A DNA stretch of 64,000 nt from Desulfofustis glycolicus DSM 9705 (GTDB taxonomy: Bacteria > Desulfobacterota > Desulfobulbia > Desulfobulbales > Desulfocapsaceae), in contig NZ_FQXS01000004.1 in NCBI RefSeq assembly GCF_900130015.1, positions 1-64,000 of the forward strand, written 5' to 3'. Position numbers and translations under genes: made by a program. The notes under the pieces are model-generated. The model did not search any database. It was not told the origin of the DNA and was given only the letters and a program-made list of their open reading frames with translations. Every line of letters begins with the position of its first letter. Within the stretch, counting starts at the first letter, position 1. Of the stretch, positions 34,828 through 44,484 are shown piece after piece.

Positions 34828-34860
34828 AAAAAAAAAAGGCGGCCGGAAGATCCGACCGCC
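34828..34860 (-). terminator. Strong terminator after flgE
   Basis: Minus strand: GGCGGTCGGA, 3-nt loop, TCCGGCCGCC (10 bp with one G-T pair) followed by a run of ten T. It lies 29 nt after the flgE stop and divides the flgB-to-flgE operon from the motA-to-fliA operon. Confidence 0.9.
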
Positions 34861-34889
34861 TGTGGCAGCATGCGTCAAAAGATTGACAA

Positions 34890-36158
34890 TCAGCGCTTCA
34901 GGTTGATCAATTCATTGAGCAGTTCATCGACGGTGGTGATGATCTTCGAGTTGGCCTGAAAACCGCGCTGGGTGGTGATCAGCCGAACGAATTCGGTGCC
35001 CATGTCGACGTTGGACTGTTCCAGGGAGTTGGTGAAGATCTTGCCGAGTTCTGGACCGGGCAGGCCGATTCGCGGGGCCCCGGTCGAAGCGTTGGCCAGG
35101 TACATGTTGCTGCCGGCAAGTTCAAGGCCGCCGGGGTTCTGGAATTTGGCCAGGGTCAGCTGGGCGATATTGATCTGCTCGCCGTTGGAGTAAGAGGCGA
35201 CGACGATGCCTTCCTCGTTGATGTCGATGCTGGTCAGGTCGCCGGCACCGAAGCCGTCCTGGTCTTGCGAAATGACCACCGAGGCGCTGTTGAACTGGGT
35301 GGTGTTGAAATCAAGCGCGATGTCGCTGGGATCAGAGCCGTTGTCCCAGTTGATCTGCGGCAGGGCAATCGGTCCGATAGGCGCCGTTTTGTTGCCCTGG
35401 TTATCAAAGGTGATCTGGCCCGACGCACCGGCACCGTCCGCTGTGTTACCGATATCGACGCCGTTGGCGTCCTGGGTCGTGTAATACCAGTTCCATGTGT
35501 TCGGGGCGGCATCCTTGCGAAAGTAGACCGTTACCAGGTGGGTGTTGCCGAGGGAATCAAAGACCTGGGTCGATGATGAGTAGTTGTAGGTCAGCGGGTC
35601 CTGGTAGAAAAAATCGGGGTCTGCCGGTTCCACATCGCTGGCGTCGAGGTTGGTATTCATCGTGATCTGCGTCGTAGCATTGGCCTCGATCAGTCCGGTG
35701 TTGGTGACCCGGATGTCGGATGGGTCGCCGGGGGTCAATTCGCCGGTGGCGACGTTGTACTGCTGGCCCAGGACACGAAAGCCTTCCGGGTTGACGAGAT
35801 AACCGCTTTCATCGAACCTGAAAGCGCCGGCCCGGGAATAATAGGTCGTTTCATTGCCGGGTTCACGGAGCATGAAAAAACTTTCTCCCTCGATGGCGAC
35901 GTCGAGTCCCGATTCGGTCGATTCGAACGTCCCCTGGGTGAAGAGGTTATCGACTTTGGAGAGATTGACACCCCGGCCGATTTGCGATTGACCGCCGGAG
36001 CCGGCAACCGAGGAGGAGAGCAGATCGGAGAAAATGGTGCGTGCCCCCTTGAAGGCGACCGTATTGGTGTGTGCCAGGTTATTGCCGATGACGCTCATTG
36101 CATGAGAGTTGGTCTTCAAGCCGCTGACACCGCTGTATAATGCACTGGTAATACCCAT
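34890..36158 (-). CDS. flgE: Flagellar hook protein FlgE
   Basis: This 422-aa protein begins ALYSGVSGLKTNSHAMSVIG and NNLAHTNTVAFKG, and ends with RLITTQRGFQANSKIITTVD and ELLNELINLKR. These are the rod/hook family N- and C-terminal motifs; the length and place after flgD mark the hook subunit. It polymerises to the curved hook under control of FliK. The gene is followed by a strong terminator and ends the operon. Confidence 0.95.
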   Translation of the reverse strand: MGITSALYSGVSGLKTNSHAMSVIGNNLAHTNTVAFKGARTIFSDLLSSSVAGSGGQSQIGRGVNLSKVDNLFTQGTFESTESGLDVAIEGESFFMLREPGNETTYYSRAGAFRFDESGYLVNPEGFRVLGQQYNVATGELTPGDPSDIRVTNTGLIEANATTQITMNTNLDASDVEPADPDFFYQDPLTYNYSSSTQVFDSLGNTHLVTVYFRKDAAPNTWNWYYTTQDANGVDIGNTADGAGASGQITFDNQGNKTAPIGPIALPQINWDNGSDPSDIALDFNTTQFNSASVVISQDQDGFGAGDLTSIDINEEGIVVASYSNGEQINIAQLTLAKFQNPGGLELAGSNMYLANASTGAPRIGLPGPELGKIFTNSLEQSNVDMGTEFVRLITTQRGFQANSKIITTVDELLNELINLKR

Positions 36159-36242
36159 CTGTGGTTCCTCCGTTAACGGATAGAGCCCGGCAGGCTCTGG
36201 AAAATCGGTTTGTGTCCTGTTCCTGAAAAATAAGGTCTCTGG

Positions 36243-37025
36243 TTATCCGTCCGTGGAAACCGTCTCTTCAACAATATCGATCACCGCTTCGGCAACGGCT
36301 TCTTCATTGGGCTCTTCTTCCCCACCGGTTTCCTCTTCGCCGGTCAATTGCGAGGAGGGTTCATACACCCCTTTGATCTCGTTGACCGAAACCTGGCCGG
36401 CCCGGGTGAAGAGCAGCCCGCCGTTGCCGGCATCGAGATCCACGCCGGTCACCTCGGAGCGGATCAGCGGAGCGGCGGCGATGGAGCCGGCAGCTGCGGC
36501 CGCCTCGATGACGATGGTATAATCGCCGATCGGCGCCGGTTGACCCTGGGCATCGAGGCCGTTCCAGGTGAGGAAATGATTGCCTTTGGACAACTCGGAC
36601 CCTTCCAGCGTGGCGATAGTCGTACCGTCCTGCTGCAGGTGCAGTTTGACACTCGTGGCCGGGCCGTCCAAGGAATAGCCGATAGTGATCGGTGTCCCGT
36701 CGTAGGTGGTGGAGCTGCCGAAATAGGCGGCCTCCTTGCCGATCAGGCTGAGGGCCGACATCTTTTGTGAATCGGCGACCGCCGTGGAGACATTGTTCAT
36801 GCTCTCATTGAGGTTGAACAATTGTTCCAGGGAGCTGAACTGGGCCAGCTGCGCGGTAAATTCAGTCGGTTCATCAGGATTCATCGGATCCTGATTTTTG
36901 AGCTGCGTGACCAGCAGGGTTAGAAAATCCTCTTTGCCCATGATGTCCCGCGACGCATCGCTTTTCTTCTTGTCGCTCTGCGCCTGGGTGGTGGCGGCCT
37001 GGTTGATGACGTCAATATAGCTCAT
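36243..37025 (-). CDS. flgD: Hook cap / hook assembly protein FlgD
   Basis: This 260-aa protein has the FlgD N-terminal motif DIMGKEDFLTLLVTQLKNQD followed by PMNPDEPTEFTAQLAQFSSL. A Tudor/FnIII-like middle follows (LSKGNHFLTWNGLDAQGQPA). FlgD caps the growing hook. The C-terminus carries a Glu-rich tail of about 30 residues, beyond the usual end. It lies 9 nt after fliK and 84 nt before flgE; a small 6-bp hairpin (AGAGCC/GGCTCT, 36183-36199) lies in that gap. Confidence 0.93.
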   Translation of the reverse strand: MSYIDVINQAATTQAQSDKKKSDASRDIMGKEDFLTLLVTQLKNQDPMNPDEPTEFTAQLAQFSSLEQLFNLNESMNNVSTAVADSQKMSALSLIGKEAAYFGSSTTYDGTPITIGYSLDGPATSVKLHLQQDGTTIATLEGSELSKGNHFLTWNGLDAQGQPAPIGDYTIVIEAAAAAGSIAAAPLIRSEVTGVDLDAGNGGLLFTRAGQVSVNEIKGVYEPSSQLTGEEETGGEEEPNEEAVAEAVIDIVEETVSTDG

Positions 37026-37034
37026 AACGGGCTC

Positions 37035-38579
37035 CTAAACGGTCAGGTTGACTCCTGACGATTGAAGCGGACCAGGCTCGGCGCCGGCCGGCAGGTCCTC
37101 CAATGATTGGTGAAACAGGTTGTTGTCTCCGCGTCCGCCCTGCCCGCGTTCGAATTCCGACATCTGCTGGGCAAACGACTGGCTCTGCTGGCTGGTTGAA
37201 TCTTCGAGAAAGTCTGATTCCAGCGTGACGAGCAGATCTTCCACGACCAGGCCCTGCTCCTCGAGGATGGTTTTCAGCCTCGGCAGGTGTTTTTCGATAA
37301 TCTCCTGGGCCTGTCTTGTCTGCGCGTAGATGTTGGCCTTGAGCGAGTCTTCCTTGACGACCAGTGAGATCTTCAATTCGCCGAGTTCGGCCGGGTGCAG
37401 CTTGAGATTCATCTTGCTGGTGTGCAGACTGGTTTGCAGGGAAAATCGCTGGATGATCTGGCCGATAACGTCGTTTTCGGCCACGTACTGGCCGGCGGGG
37501 AGCGATGTCGCCTGGCCGGCGAGACGGGAGGCGGCAGCGGACTGTTGGGTGGCGGCCTCCTGGAACTGGGCGGTAAACCCATGGCTCGTCGTGGAGCCAT
37601 CAGCCTGGGGCAACAGGGTCGTGACGGTCTGTTGACCGGCGGTAGCCTGGTGTTGCGCCGGCTGCTGCTGGCCCCCCTGGTCGTTTTTCTGTTCTGCTGA
37701 GTTGTTCTGGAAGACGGCCAGCCGAGAATGCAGCTCGGGGCCACCGTTTTCCTGGCGCAGAGACGTGGCGGGCAGCTCCGAGTGCTTTTGCAGCAGCGCC
37801 TCAGCGGTTAGCGGCGGTTGTTCGCCGGGCAAGCCAGTGAACAGGTTAGCCTGCTGGTTTGCCGCACCGTTCGTTCCGGCCATCAGGGTATCGACCAGCG
37901 GGCCGCTCAGGTAACCGGGCAGGGCGGCGCGATCTGCCGATTGAAAGGAGGCGGTAACCGTCACCTGGTCGTTGTTACCGGTTATCAGCGCCTGCAATTG
38001 TGCCAGCAATGCGTCCATCTGCCTGCCGGTGGCCGGGGGAACCATCGTGTTGCTCCCGTGCTCGAGGGCGACCGTCAAGGCGCTATTTTTGCCCGTCACC
38101 AGTTCGATCGGCGTTCCGGCTTGGGTTAATGATTGCAGCGCCTGGTTGAGCATCAGACCCGCCGGTGTTTGCCAGGAGACGGGCACCTGCGGTGACCCAG
38201 CTGCCTGAGCCGATCTGCCAAAGAGCAGGGCAAGCAGCTGTTGCTCGACGGATGCTGCGACTCCGGCCGGTGATACATCGTCGGGTTCGGGCGGAGCGGC
38301 TGCTTCTTCCGGGGCAGTTGCACCCGTGCGTTCGTTGCTGTTCTGTGGGGGAAGCTTGTCGGTCGCTGCGGTGGTCGCCTGGTCGGCGGCGGGGTCTCTC
38401 TGTTGCTCTGCGTTTCCTTCCGACTTGGCCGGTGGTTGTTTGACCGACTCCTCAGAGCTGACGGCCTGCTTGAGGGTCTGGTCGAATCCCGATCCTGACT
38501 CGGTGCCGGCAGCGCCACGTGTCGTCTTGGCAGAGGGGGCGTTGAGCTTGGGGGCCGGCGCGGTCGGGATGATATCCAT
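37035..38579 (-). CDS. fliK: Hook-length control protein FliK
   Basis: This 514-aa protein has a long, Gln/Ala/Pro-rich, low-complexity N-terminal part and the conserved FliK C-terminal domain: LHTSKMNLKLHPAELGELKI, SLVVKEDSLKANIYAQTRQA, then QEIIEKHLPRLKTILEEQG. FliK measures hook length and acts on FlhB to change export specificity. The large size mostly reflects the disordered ruler region, which is variable between species. It is between the MotE-like gene and flgD. Confidence 0.93.
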   Translation of the reverse strand: MDIIPTAPAPKLNAPSAKTTRGAAGTESGSGFDQTLKQAVSSEESVKQPPAKSEGNAEQQRDPAADQATTAATDKLPPQNSNERTGATAPEEAAAPPEPDDVSPAGVAASVEQQLLALLFGRSAQAAGSPQVPVSWQTPAGLMLNQALQSLTQAGTPIELVTGKNSALTVALEHGSNTMVPPATGRQMDALLAQLQALITGNNDQVTVTASFQSADRAALPGYLSGPLVDTLMAGTNGAANQQANLFTGLPGEQPPLTAEALLQKHSELPATSLRQENGGPELHSRLAVFQNNSAEQKNDQGGQQQPAQHQATAGQQTVTTLLPQADGSTTSHGFTAQFQEAATQQSAAASRLAGQATSLPAGQYVAENDVIGQIIQRFSLQTSLHTSKMNLKLHPAELGELKISLVVKEDSLKANIYAQTRQAQEIIEKHLPRLKTILEEQGLVVEDLLVTLESDFLEDSTSQQSQSFAQQMSEFERGQGGRGDNNLFHQSLEDLPAGAEPGPLQSSGVNLTV

Positions 38580-38584
38580 AGTGG

Positions 38585-39124
38585 TTACTCGAGTTGTATC
38601 GTTGAAAACGTCTCACTCAACTCGACGGCTTTTTGTTTATTGAGGCTGTCGAGCACTTTCGCCGCGGCCTTGACCTTCATATTGGCCAGGATGTCGGCGG
38701 CGAGCCGCTGATCGAGACCGGAGAGCGCAAGGGCCGCCTTGTCCGGCGCCATTCGCTCGTAAATCTTGCTGAGCTCCTTGACCTTGGCCTGCTCCTCGAC
38801 ATCTTTGCGGGCCAGTACCTCTTCAAGTTTTTTCTGTTGCTGCTGGAGTTCGGCAATTTTCCGGTCGATCTCGGCAAGTTTCTTATCGACTGCCTCTTCG
38901 AGGGTCTTTAGCTCATTTTCCCGCAGTTCGAGCGCTTTTTTTTCTTCGAGCAGTATCTGTCGTTCACTGGCGATGGTGGCCTCCAACCGCCGCTGCTCGA
39001 CAGAGGAAGCCGTTTGTCCGTCCGATTCGTCCTGCTGGGCAAAGAGCTGTCGGTCCAGGCAGATGATCAGGGCAAGGGCGATCAGCGCGGTGGTCAGATA
39101 ACGGGGGGCAGCGGTCTTGTCCAT
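38585..39124 (-). CDS. MotE-like protein (MgtE N-terminal domain, coiled coil)
   Basis: This 179-aa protein has an N-terminal signal or anchor (YLTTALIALALIICLDRQLF), a long coiled coil (about residues 45-120, Glu/Lys/Leu-rich) and a C-terminal domain (MAPDKAALALSGLDQRLAAD, then ILANMKVKAAAKVLDSLNKQ) like the MgtE intracellular domain, which resembles FliG repeats. In other bacteria MotE works as a periplasmic partner of motor scaffold proteins. It lies between fliJ and fliK, as in many deltaproteobacteria. Whether it meets the stator here is not shown. Confidence 0.8.
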   Translation of the reverse strand: MDKTAAPRYLTTALIALALIICLDRQLFAQQDESDGQTASSVEQRRLEATIASERQILLEEKKALELRENELKTLEEAVDKKLAEIDRKIAELQQQQKKLEEVLARKDVEEQAKVKELSKIYERMAPDKAALALSGLDQRLAADILANMKVKAAAKVLDSLNKQKAVELSETFSTIQLE

Positions 39125-39145
39125 AACAGGATCACGGTCTCGGGG

Positions 39146-39586
39146 TCATCGATATTTTCTGGTATTTGCCATGATGGCAACTTCGTCGAGTGCCTTTGCC
39201 TCGTTTCTCTCGAGATACTGTCGCCACTGTGCATCCTGGCGTTGCTTGAGCCGTTCCAGAACCTGATGTTCCTTGCTTTTCTGCAGCAGGTGCTGCCTTT
39301 CACGCAATACGATCTCGTGTTTTTTCTGCAGACGGCGTTGCAGTCGCTCCAACTCGGTCTTGAGCAGGTCGATCCGGTTGGCAAAACGAACATGTTCGTC
39401 GATATCGATGCCGTCGCGTTGCCTTTCGGCCAGCGTGTCGATCAATCCGCTACGTTCTGCGACACACTGTTCAACCTGCAGCTTGACCGTATTGTACTCC
39501 GACTGGGCTTCGGCAAAACGTCCGCGGGCCAGGTTGAGAAGCCGTTTGCGGTGATTGAGAACGGTATCGAGAGAAAACGGTTTCAT
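39146..39586 (-). CDS. fliJ: Flagellar export protein FliJ
   Basis: This 146-aa, nearly all-helical, charged protein (KPFSLDTVLNHRKRLLNLAR; then a long run of Arg/Gln/Leu heptads) matches FliJ, a coiled-coil rod in the centre of the FliI ATPase ring that also contacts FlhA. Sequence identity is low in this family, but order after fliI (6 nt) and length (about 147 aa) agree. Confidence 0.92.
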   Translation of the reverse strand: MKPFSLDTVLNHRKRLLNLARGRFAEAQSEYNTVKLQVEQCVAERSGLIDTLAERQRDGIDIDEHVRFANRIDLLKTELERLQRRLQKKHEIVLRERQHLLQKSKEHQVLERLKQRQDAQWRQYLERNEAKALDEVAIMANTRKYR

Positions 39587-39592
39587 TGGGGG

Positions 39593-40960
39593 TTAGGCCT
39601 CGCTTGGCCTGTCGGAGACGCGCCGGTTCTGCTTCTGCTGACGATCTTCATCTTTGCGCTCGCTGAGAATCTGGCCGAGTGCCTCGATGCTCTGTTTCAT
39701 CGAGGCGGTTTCGTCAAAATTCTGGCGCAGGAACTTGTTAATCGCATCGATTTTGCTGATAGCAAAATCAATGCTCGGGTTCGATCCTTTGACGTACGCG
39801 CCGATATTGATCAGGTCTTCCGCCTCCTGATAGGTGGCCAGGATGGTCCGGGCGCGGCCGGCAAGCTCCTGGTGCCTCGGAGAGGTGACATCGCGCATGA
39901 TGCGGCTCGTCGAGTTCAGTACGTCGATGGCCGGGTAGTGATTACGGGCGGCAAGGTCGCGAGACAGCACGATATGGCCGTCGAGGATAGAGCGAACCGA
40001 GTCGGCGACCGGTTCGGTCAGATCATCCCCGTCGACGAGCACCGTGTAGAGACCGGTGATCGAGCCCTGGCCCTGGAAACGGCCGGCTCGTTCCAGCAGT
40101 TTCGGGAGCGTGGCGAAGACCGTCGGCGTATAGCCTTTGGTCGTCGGCGGTTCGCCGACGGCCAAACCGATTTCTCGCATGGCCATGGCAAAGCGGGTCA
40201 CCGAATCCATCATCAGCAGCACGTTCTTTCCCTGCTGGCAAAAATATTCGGCAATGGCGGTGGCGACAAAGGCGCCACGCATGCGCAGCAGCGGCGACTG
40301 GTCGGACGTGACCACGACCAGCACGGAGCGCGCCAGACCTTCCTTGCCGAGATCCCGTTCGATGAATTCGCGCACCTCGCGGCCGCGCTCACCAATCAAC
40401 GCAATGACGTTGATATCGGCTTTGGCGTAGCGTGCCATCATGCCGAGCAACACGCTCTTGCCGATACCGGAGCCGGCCATGATTCCCATCCGCTGGCCGG
40501 TGCCGCAGGTGATCAAACTGTTGATCGCCTTGATACCGAGATCGAGCACATCGGTGATGTTCTTGCGCAGCATCGGTCCCGGAGGCAGACTGTAGAGCGG
40601 TCGTTCCTCGGTCAGGCTGGGCGGTGGCAGGCCGTCGTGGGGTTGTTCCATAGCATCGATGACCCGGCCGAGCAGATTGTTGCCGACCCGAACAGTGGCG
40701 CTGTCCTTGATGCTGCGTATCAGGCTGCCGGGTCCGAGGCCGCGCAAGTCGCCGAGCGGCATCAGCAGCGCCCGCAGATCGTTGAAGCCGACGATCTCGG
40801 CGTGAACCGGTGCGCCGCCGCCGAGCGGCGAGATTTCGCACAGCGAGCCGACCGAGGCGTGCGGGCAGTACCCTTCGACGACCAGCCCGACGATGCGGGT
40901 GACCTTACCCCAAACCTTGATGGGGTTGATCGCTGCGATGTTGTCAAGGTCAAGGAGCAT
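39593..40960 (-). CDS. fliI: Flagellum-specific export ATPase FliI
   Basis: This 455-aa protein has the Walker A GIMAGSGIGKSVLLGMMARY, the IGERGREVREFIERDLG segment, and Walker B LLMMDSVTRFAMAMREIGLA, all typical of FliI. It forms a hexamer at the export gate with FliH and FliJ. Length is normal (about 440 aa). It follows fliH by 23 nt. The last about 30 residues are Arg/Lys/Gln-rich. Confidence 0.97.
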   Translation of the reverse strand: MLLDLDNIAAINPIKVWGKVTRIVGLVVEGYCPHASVGSLCEISPLGGGAPVHAEIVGFNDLRALLMPLGDLRGLGPGSLIRSIKDSATVRVGNNLLGRVIDAMEQPHDGLPPPSLTEERPLYSLPPGPMLRKNITDVLDLGIKAINSLITCGTGQRMGIMAGSGIGKSVLLGMMARYAKADINVIALIGERGREVREFIERDLGKEGLARSVLVVVTSDQSPLLRMRGAFVATAIAEYFCQQGKNVLLMMDSVTRFAMAMREIGLAVGEPPTTKGYTPTVFATLPKLLERAGRFQGQGSITGLYTVLVDGDDLTEPVADSVRSILDGHIVLSRDLAARNHYPAIDVLNSTSRIMRDVTSPRHQELAGRARTILATYQEAEDLINIGAYVKGSNPSIDFAISKIDAINKFLRQNFDETASMKQSIEALGQILSERKDEDRQQKQNRRVSDRPSEA

Positions 40961-40983
40961 CTTCGTTCACCGGGGCTTGCTGG

Positions 40984-41811
40984 TTACCGGGATTGTTTCA
41001 GCTGCTCGCTGATGATGCCAAGTTGGCTGGCCACGGTAGCGTCGACGATACAGGTGTCCGACTCGATACGACAGCCGCCCTGTTCGATGGTCGTATCGCT
41101 TTTCACGGCAATCTGCTCGAGTCCGTTGAGGCTGGCGACGAACTCTGGCACCCGCTCTTTGATCACCGCCATGTCGTCCGGGTGCAGGTAGACGGAAAAT
41201 TCGCTGGAGCGCACGGCCCGGTTGAGGGCCTCCTCGACGGTTGCGAGGATGGTCTGGTCCTGTTCGCGAACAGAATGCCTGATGATCTTTTCCGCCAGGG
41301 CAAAGACCAGCTCGACCAACTCGTCCCGGCTGTTCTTCAGGATGGTTTCACGGATGACGCTCAATTGCTCGCTGATCTGCAGCAGTGCTGAATAGGCCGA
41401 GCCGAAATCGGCTTCGGTCTGCGCCAGCGCTTCTCTGCGCCCTTGTACCAGTCCTTCCTGAAAGGCCGTCTCCCGCAGTTGGTCGAGATCGATCGGCGGC
41501 TCCGGCGATTGCTCGGCAACTGCTTCTTGCTCTTCCTGCGGCTCGGGTGTCGGTGCTGTCTTGGTATCGTCCACTGAGGGGTGCTCAGCTCCCTCTGTGT
41601 CGTCGCTGCCGGTGGTTGACCGCTCAGCGGCAGCTTGACCGCTGGCGTAGGGGGAGGGGGTGCGTTCGCCGGTATCGTCCAGACCGGTTGGTGCCGGTGG
41701 CTGTTCGGTTACGGTAACGGCCTGCCATTTCTCTTCCAGATCGGCGGGGCGGGGCACCAGTTGCGCCGGCTGAAAATCGCCGCGCCCCTTGAAGACCTTA
41801 GACAAGCTCAT
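40984..41811 (-). CDS. fliH: Flagellar export regulator FliH
   Basis: This 275-aa protein has a variable, Pro/Glu-rich N-terminal half and the FliH C-terminal domain (LVFALAEKIIRHSVREQDQT, then LHPDDMAVIKERVPEF and QGGCRIESDTCIVDATVASQ). FliH holds FliI inactive in the cytoplasm and links it to FliN. Its start overlaps the end of fliG by 14 nt. The N-terminal extension is longer than in enteric FliH (235 aa). Confidence 0.93.
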   Translation of the reverse strand: MSLSKVFKGRGDFQPAQLVPRPADLEEKWQAVTVTEQPPAPTGLDDTGERTPSPYASGQAAAERSTTGSDDTEGAEHPSVDDTKTAPTPEPQEEQEAVAEQSPEPPIDLDQLRETAFQEGLVQGRREALAQTEADFGSAYSALLQISEQLSVIRETILKNSRDELVELVFALAEKIIRHSVREQDQTILATVEEALNRAVRSSEFSVYLHPDDMAVIKERVPEFVASLNGLEQIAVKSDTTIEQGGCRIESDTCIVDATVASQLGIISEQLKQSR

Positions 41812-42805
41812 CGGCGCCGCCTCCGCGACCGAGCATCAATTTGCCTTCCTCTTCAAGTTTCATGGCAATCTTGACGATCGACTGCTGCATGGCTTCGACC
41901 TCGGAGAGCCGTACCGGTCCCATGGCTTCGAGATCGTCACGGATCATGTCGGCGGCCCGGATGGACATGTTGGCGAATATCTTTTCCTTCATTTCCTCGG
42001 AAGCGGTCTTCAGCGCCAGGGTCAGCGAGTCGTTGTTCACCTCGCGCAGGATCATCTGCAGCGACCGGCCGTCGAGGGCGATCAGGTTTTCGAAGGTGAA
42101 CATGCGCTTGCGGATCTCTTCCGCCATATCGGCATCTGTCTCCTCGATCGTTTCAATAATATCGACGTCGAGATTATTTTTCATGTTGCCGAGCAGGTCG
42201 ACCACCTTGTCGAGGCCGCCGATCTCCCTCTGTTCCTTGCTGGCCACGAGGCCGATCTCGCGGTGCAGCGCATCTTCGATATGGTTGAGCACTTCGGGCG
42301 ATACCTTTTCCAGCTTCGCGATCCGGTAAACGACGTCGGCCTGCATGGCTTCGGAGAGGTGCGACAGGATCTCGGCGGCATGTTCAACGTGCTGGGTCGA
42401 CAGAATCAGCGCCACGGTCTGCGGGTGTTCCTTTTCCAGCAGCCCGGCCACCATGCGCGGCTGCATCAGGGAGATGGTCTCCAGCGAGCGGGTCTCGGTG
42501 CCGGAGATGAACTGCTCGAGCAGCATCTCCGTCCTCTCGCCGAGATTGGTTGCGGCAATCGCGTTGCGAGCAAACTCGTTGCCCTTGACGAACAGGCCGG
42601 CAAATTCGTCCTGGGCGTTGCTGAACTGCAGGAAGACCTTATCTTTGATATCCGACGGGATATGATCGATGGCAGCCATTGCCCGGGTCACCTTGCGGAC
42701 CTCGTCGTCGGTCAGTTCCTCAAAGATCTTCGCCGTCGCTTCTTCGCCGAGACAGATGAGCAGCACGGCGGCCTTGTTGAGCCCGGTGAGTGATTCGATT
42801 GCCAT
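41798..42805 (-). CDS. fliG: Flagellar motor switch protein FliG
   Basis: This 335-aa protein starts LTGLNKAAVLLICLGEEATA and has a middle domain with LEKEHPQTVALILSTQHVEH. The C-terminal torque helix region reads MFTFENLIALDGRSLQMILR, followed by EVNNDSLTLALKTASEEMKE and KIFANMSIRAADMIRDDLEA. FliG lies at the top of the C-ring and meets the stators. Length is normal. It follows fliF by 2 nt and overlaps fliH. Confidence 0.97.
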   Translation of the reverse strand: MAIESLTGLNKAAVLLICLGEEATAKIFEELTDDEVRKVTRAMAAIDHIPSDIKDKVFLQFSNAQDEFAGLFVKGNEFARNAIAATNLGERTEMLLEQFISGTETRSLETISLMQPRMVAGLLEKEHPQTVALILSTQHVEHAAEILSHLSEAMQADVVYRIAKLEKVSPEVLNHIEDALHREIGLVASKEQREIGGLDKVVDLLGNMKNNLDVDIIETIEETDADMAEEIRKRMFTFENLIALDGRSLQMILREVNNDSLTLALKTASEEMKEKIFANMSIRAADMIRDDLEAMGPVRLSEVEAMQQSIVKIAMKLEEEGKLMLGRGGGADELV

Positions 42806-42807
42806 GG

Positions 42808-44436
42808 CTAGACTTCCTGAATCCAGTTTTTGATGATGAAAGCGGTGGGCGCCGGATTTCTCATGGCATCGCGGCGCAGGGCGATGATGTAATCTTCCTC
42901 CGGCACCGGCTTTTCGGCCATCTCCGCCTCATGCTGTGATTTGATCATGTCCAGCCGCTCGCGTTCAAGCTCTTCGACCGTCTTGTAATGTTCCACCAGG
43001 TCGCCGCGCATGGTCTTGACGATAGGACGGATCAGGAACAGGTAACAAAGCAGAATGGCAAAGGCCAACAGACCGATTTTCAAGGCCGGCAAGAACTGGT
43101 AGAACAGACCGGCTGGCAATCGTTCGGCCACCATCTCGGCCGGTGTCGGTTCGGTAAACGGCATGGACACGACGTTGATGCGATCGCCCCGTTCCGGGAT
43201 CAGGCCGAGCGCGCTGGCCACCATATTCTCGATGGAAGCGAGTTCCTCTTCGGCCAACGGCTCGGAGCTGATTGTGCCGTCCTCCCCGGTTATTTCGCGA
43301 TCGGCTACCAGGATTGAGACGGACAGATTGCGGATGGTGCCGACCGGATTGACGATTCGACTGATCGTCTTGCTGATCTCGTAATTGGTGGTTCGCGACG
43401 ACTTCTGAAACGGCGTGGTGCCTTCACCTTCGATGGTGCCGGGGCCTTGCAGATTCGATTGCACGCCGGGTATGCCGCCGGTGGTCTGGGTACCGCTCGT
43501 TTCGGTATTGATCTGTTCGCTGCGAACCACCGGATCGTCGGCGTCAAAAACCTCCTGGGTCTGCTCCACTTTGGCAAAATCAAGCGTTGCGGTGACCCGG
43601 ACCATGGCCTTGTTCATGCCCATGACGGTGTCGAGCAGATCCTGCGCCCGCATTTGCAGCCGGTGTTCGACCTCCTGTTGAAAGGCGAGCATATCGGCGC
43701 TGAGGATGTCATCCTGGTCCGGTTTCTCGTCAAGGTCGAGGACCCGGCCGTTGGCGTCGATCACCTTGACCAATTCCGGTTCCAGCCCGGTGACCGATCC
43801 GGAAACGAGATGGACGATGCCCTGCACTTGGCTCGGATCGAGTTGTTTGCCGGGGAGAAGGGTTACGATGACCGAGGCGCTCGGTTGCTGCTGCTGGTTC
43901 TTGAACAGCCGTTTTTCCGGGATGGCCAGGTGAACGCGGGTCGCTTCGACCGGTGCCAGCGAGGTGATGGTTCGTGCCAGCTCACCCTGCAGCGCCCTGG
44001 TATAATTGACTTTCTGCACGTAGTCGGTGAGGGCGAAACTCTGTTTGTCAAAGACCTCGAAGCCGACATCGCCGCCGCTCGGTAGACCGTTGGCGGCCAG
44101 GTCGAGTCTCGTTTCGTAAATTTTGTCGGCGCCGATCCAGATATCCCTGCCGTTGTTTTTCAATTGATAGGGAATCTTCTGGTTTTTCAACCAGGTAACT
44201 ACGCTGCCGGCGTCCGCTTCGGCGAGGTTTGCATAGAGCAGCTGGTAGTCGCTGACGCGCGCCTGCAGGATCAGTAGAAGCAATACTGATACGCCGATGA
44301 CCGCCAGCGAGCCGAGCGCGATTTTCCGACGCAGCGGCCAGGCCCTGATCAGATCTATCAGCCGTTTGCGTTCCGGTTTTGCCGGCAGTGTGTCGCCCGC
44401 GGTGGTTACATCGGTGGTGGGTTGTTCGGTTGCCAT
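42808..44436 (-). CDS. fliF: MS-ring protein FliF
   Basis: This 542-aa protein has two membrane helices: KIALGSLAVIGVSVLLLLIL near the N-terminus and LPALKIGLLAFAILLCYLFL near residue 445. The periplasmic ring-building domains lie between, with YNEIS-like sequence SSRTTNYEISKTISRIVNPV. The C-terminal tail after the second helix binds FliG. FliF makes the first built structure of the basal body. It follows fliE and precedes fliG. Confidence 0.97.
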   Translation of the reverse strand: MATEQPTTDVTTAGDTLPAKPERKRLIDLIRAWPLRRKIALGSLAVIGVSVLLLLILQARVSDYQLLYANLAEADAGSVVTWLKNQKIPYQLKNNGRDIWIGADKIYETRLDLAANGLPSGGDVGFEVFDKQSFALTDYVQKVNYTRALQGELARTITSLAPVEATRVHLAIPEKRLFKNQQQQPSASVIVTLLPGKQLDPSQVQGIVHLVSGSVTGLEPELVKVIDANGRVLDLDEKPDQDDILSADMLAFQQEVEHRLQMRAQDLLDTVMGMNKAMVRVTATLDFAKVEQTQEVFDADDPVVRSEQINTETSGTQTTGGIPGVQSNLQGPGTIEGEGTTPFQKSSRTTNYEISKTISRIVNPVGTIRNLSVSILVADREITGEDGTISSEPLAEEELASIENMVASALGLIPERGDRINVVSMPFTEPTPAEMVAERLPAGLFYQFLPALKIGLLAFAILLCYLFLIRPIVKTMRGDLVEHYKTVEELERERLDMIKSQHEAEMAEKPVPEEDYIIALRRDAMRNPAPTAFIIKNWIQEV

Positions 44437-44484
44437 GGTTCTTGTTTCACCTGAGTAATCTCTCTATGCAGCCGGCGGGCCCCA

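Noticed and set aside
39014-41191. 725-codon open frame on the plus strand opposite fliJ-fliI
   Set aside because: It runs antisense to fliI and parts of fliH and fliJ, has no recognisable domain, and reflects GC-rich codon use on the other strand.
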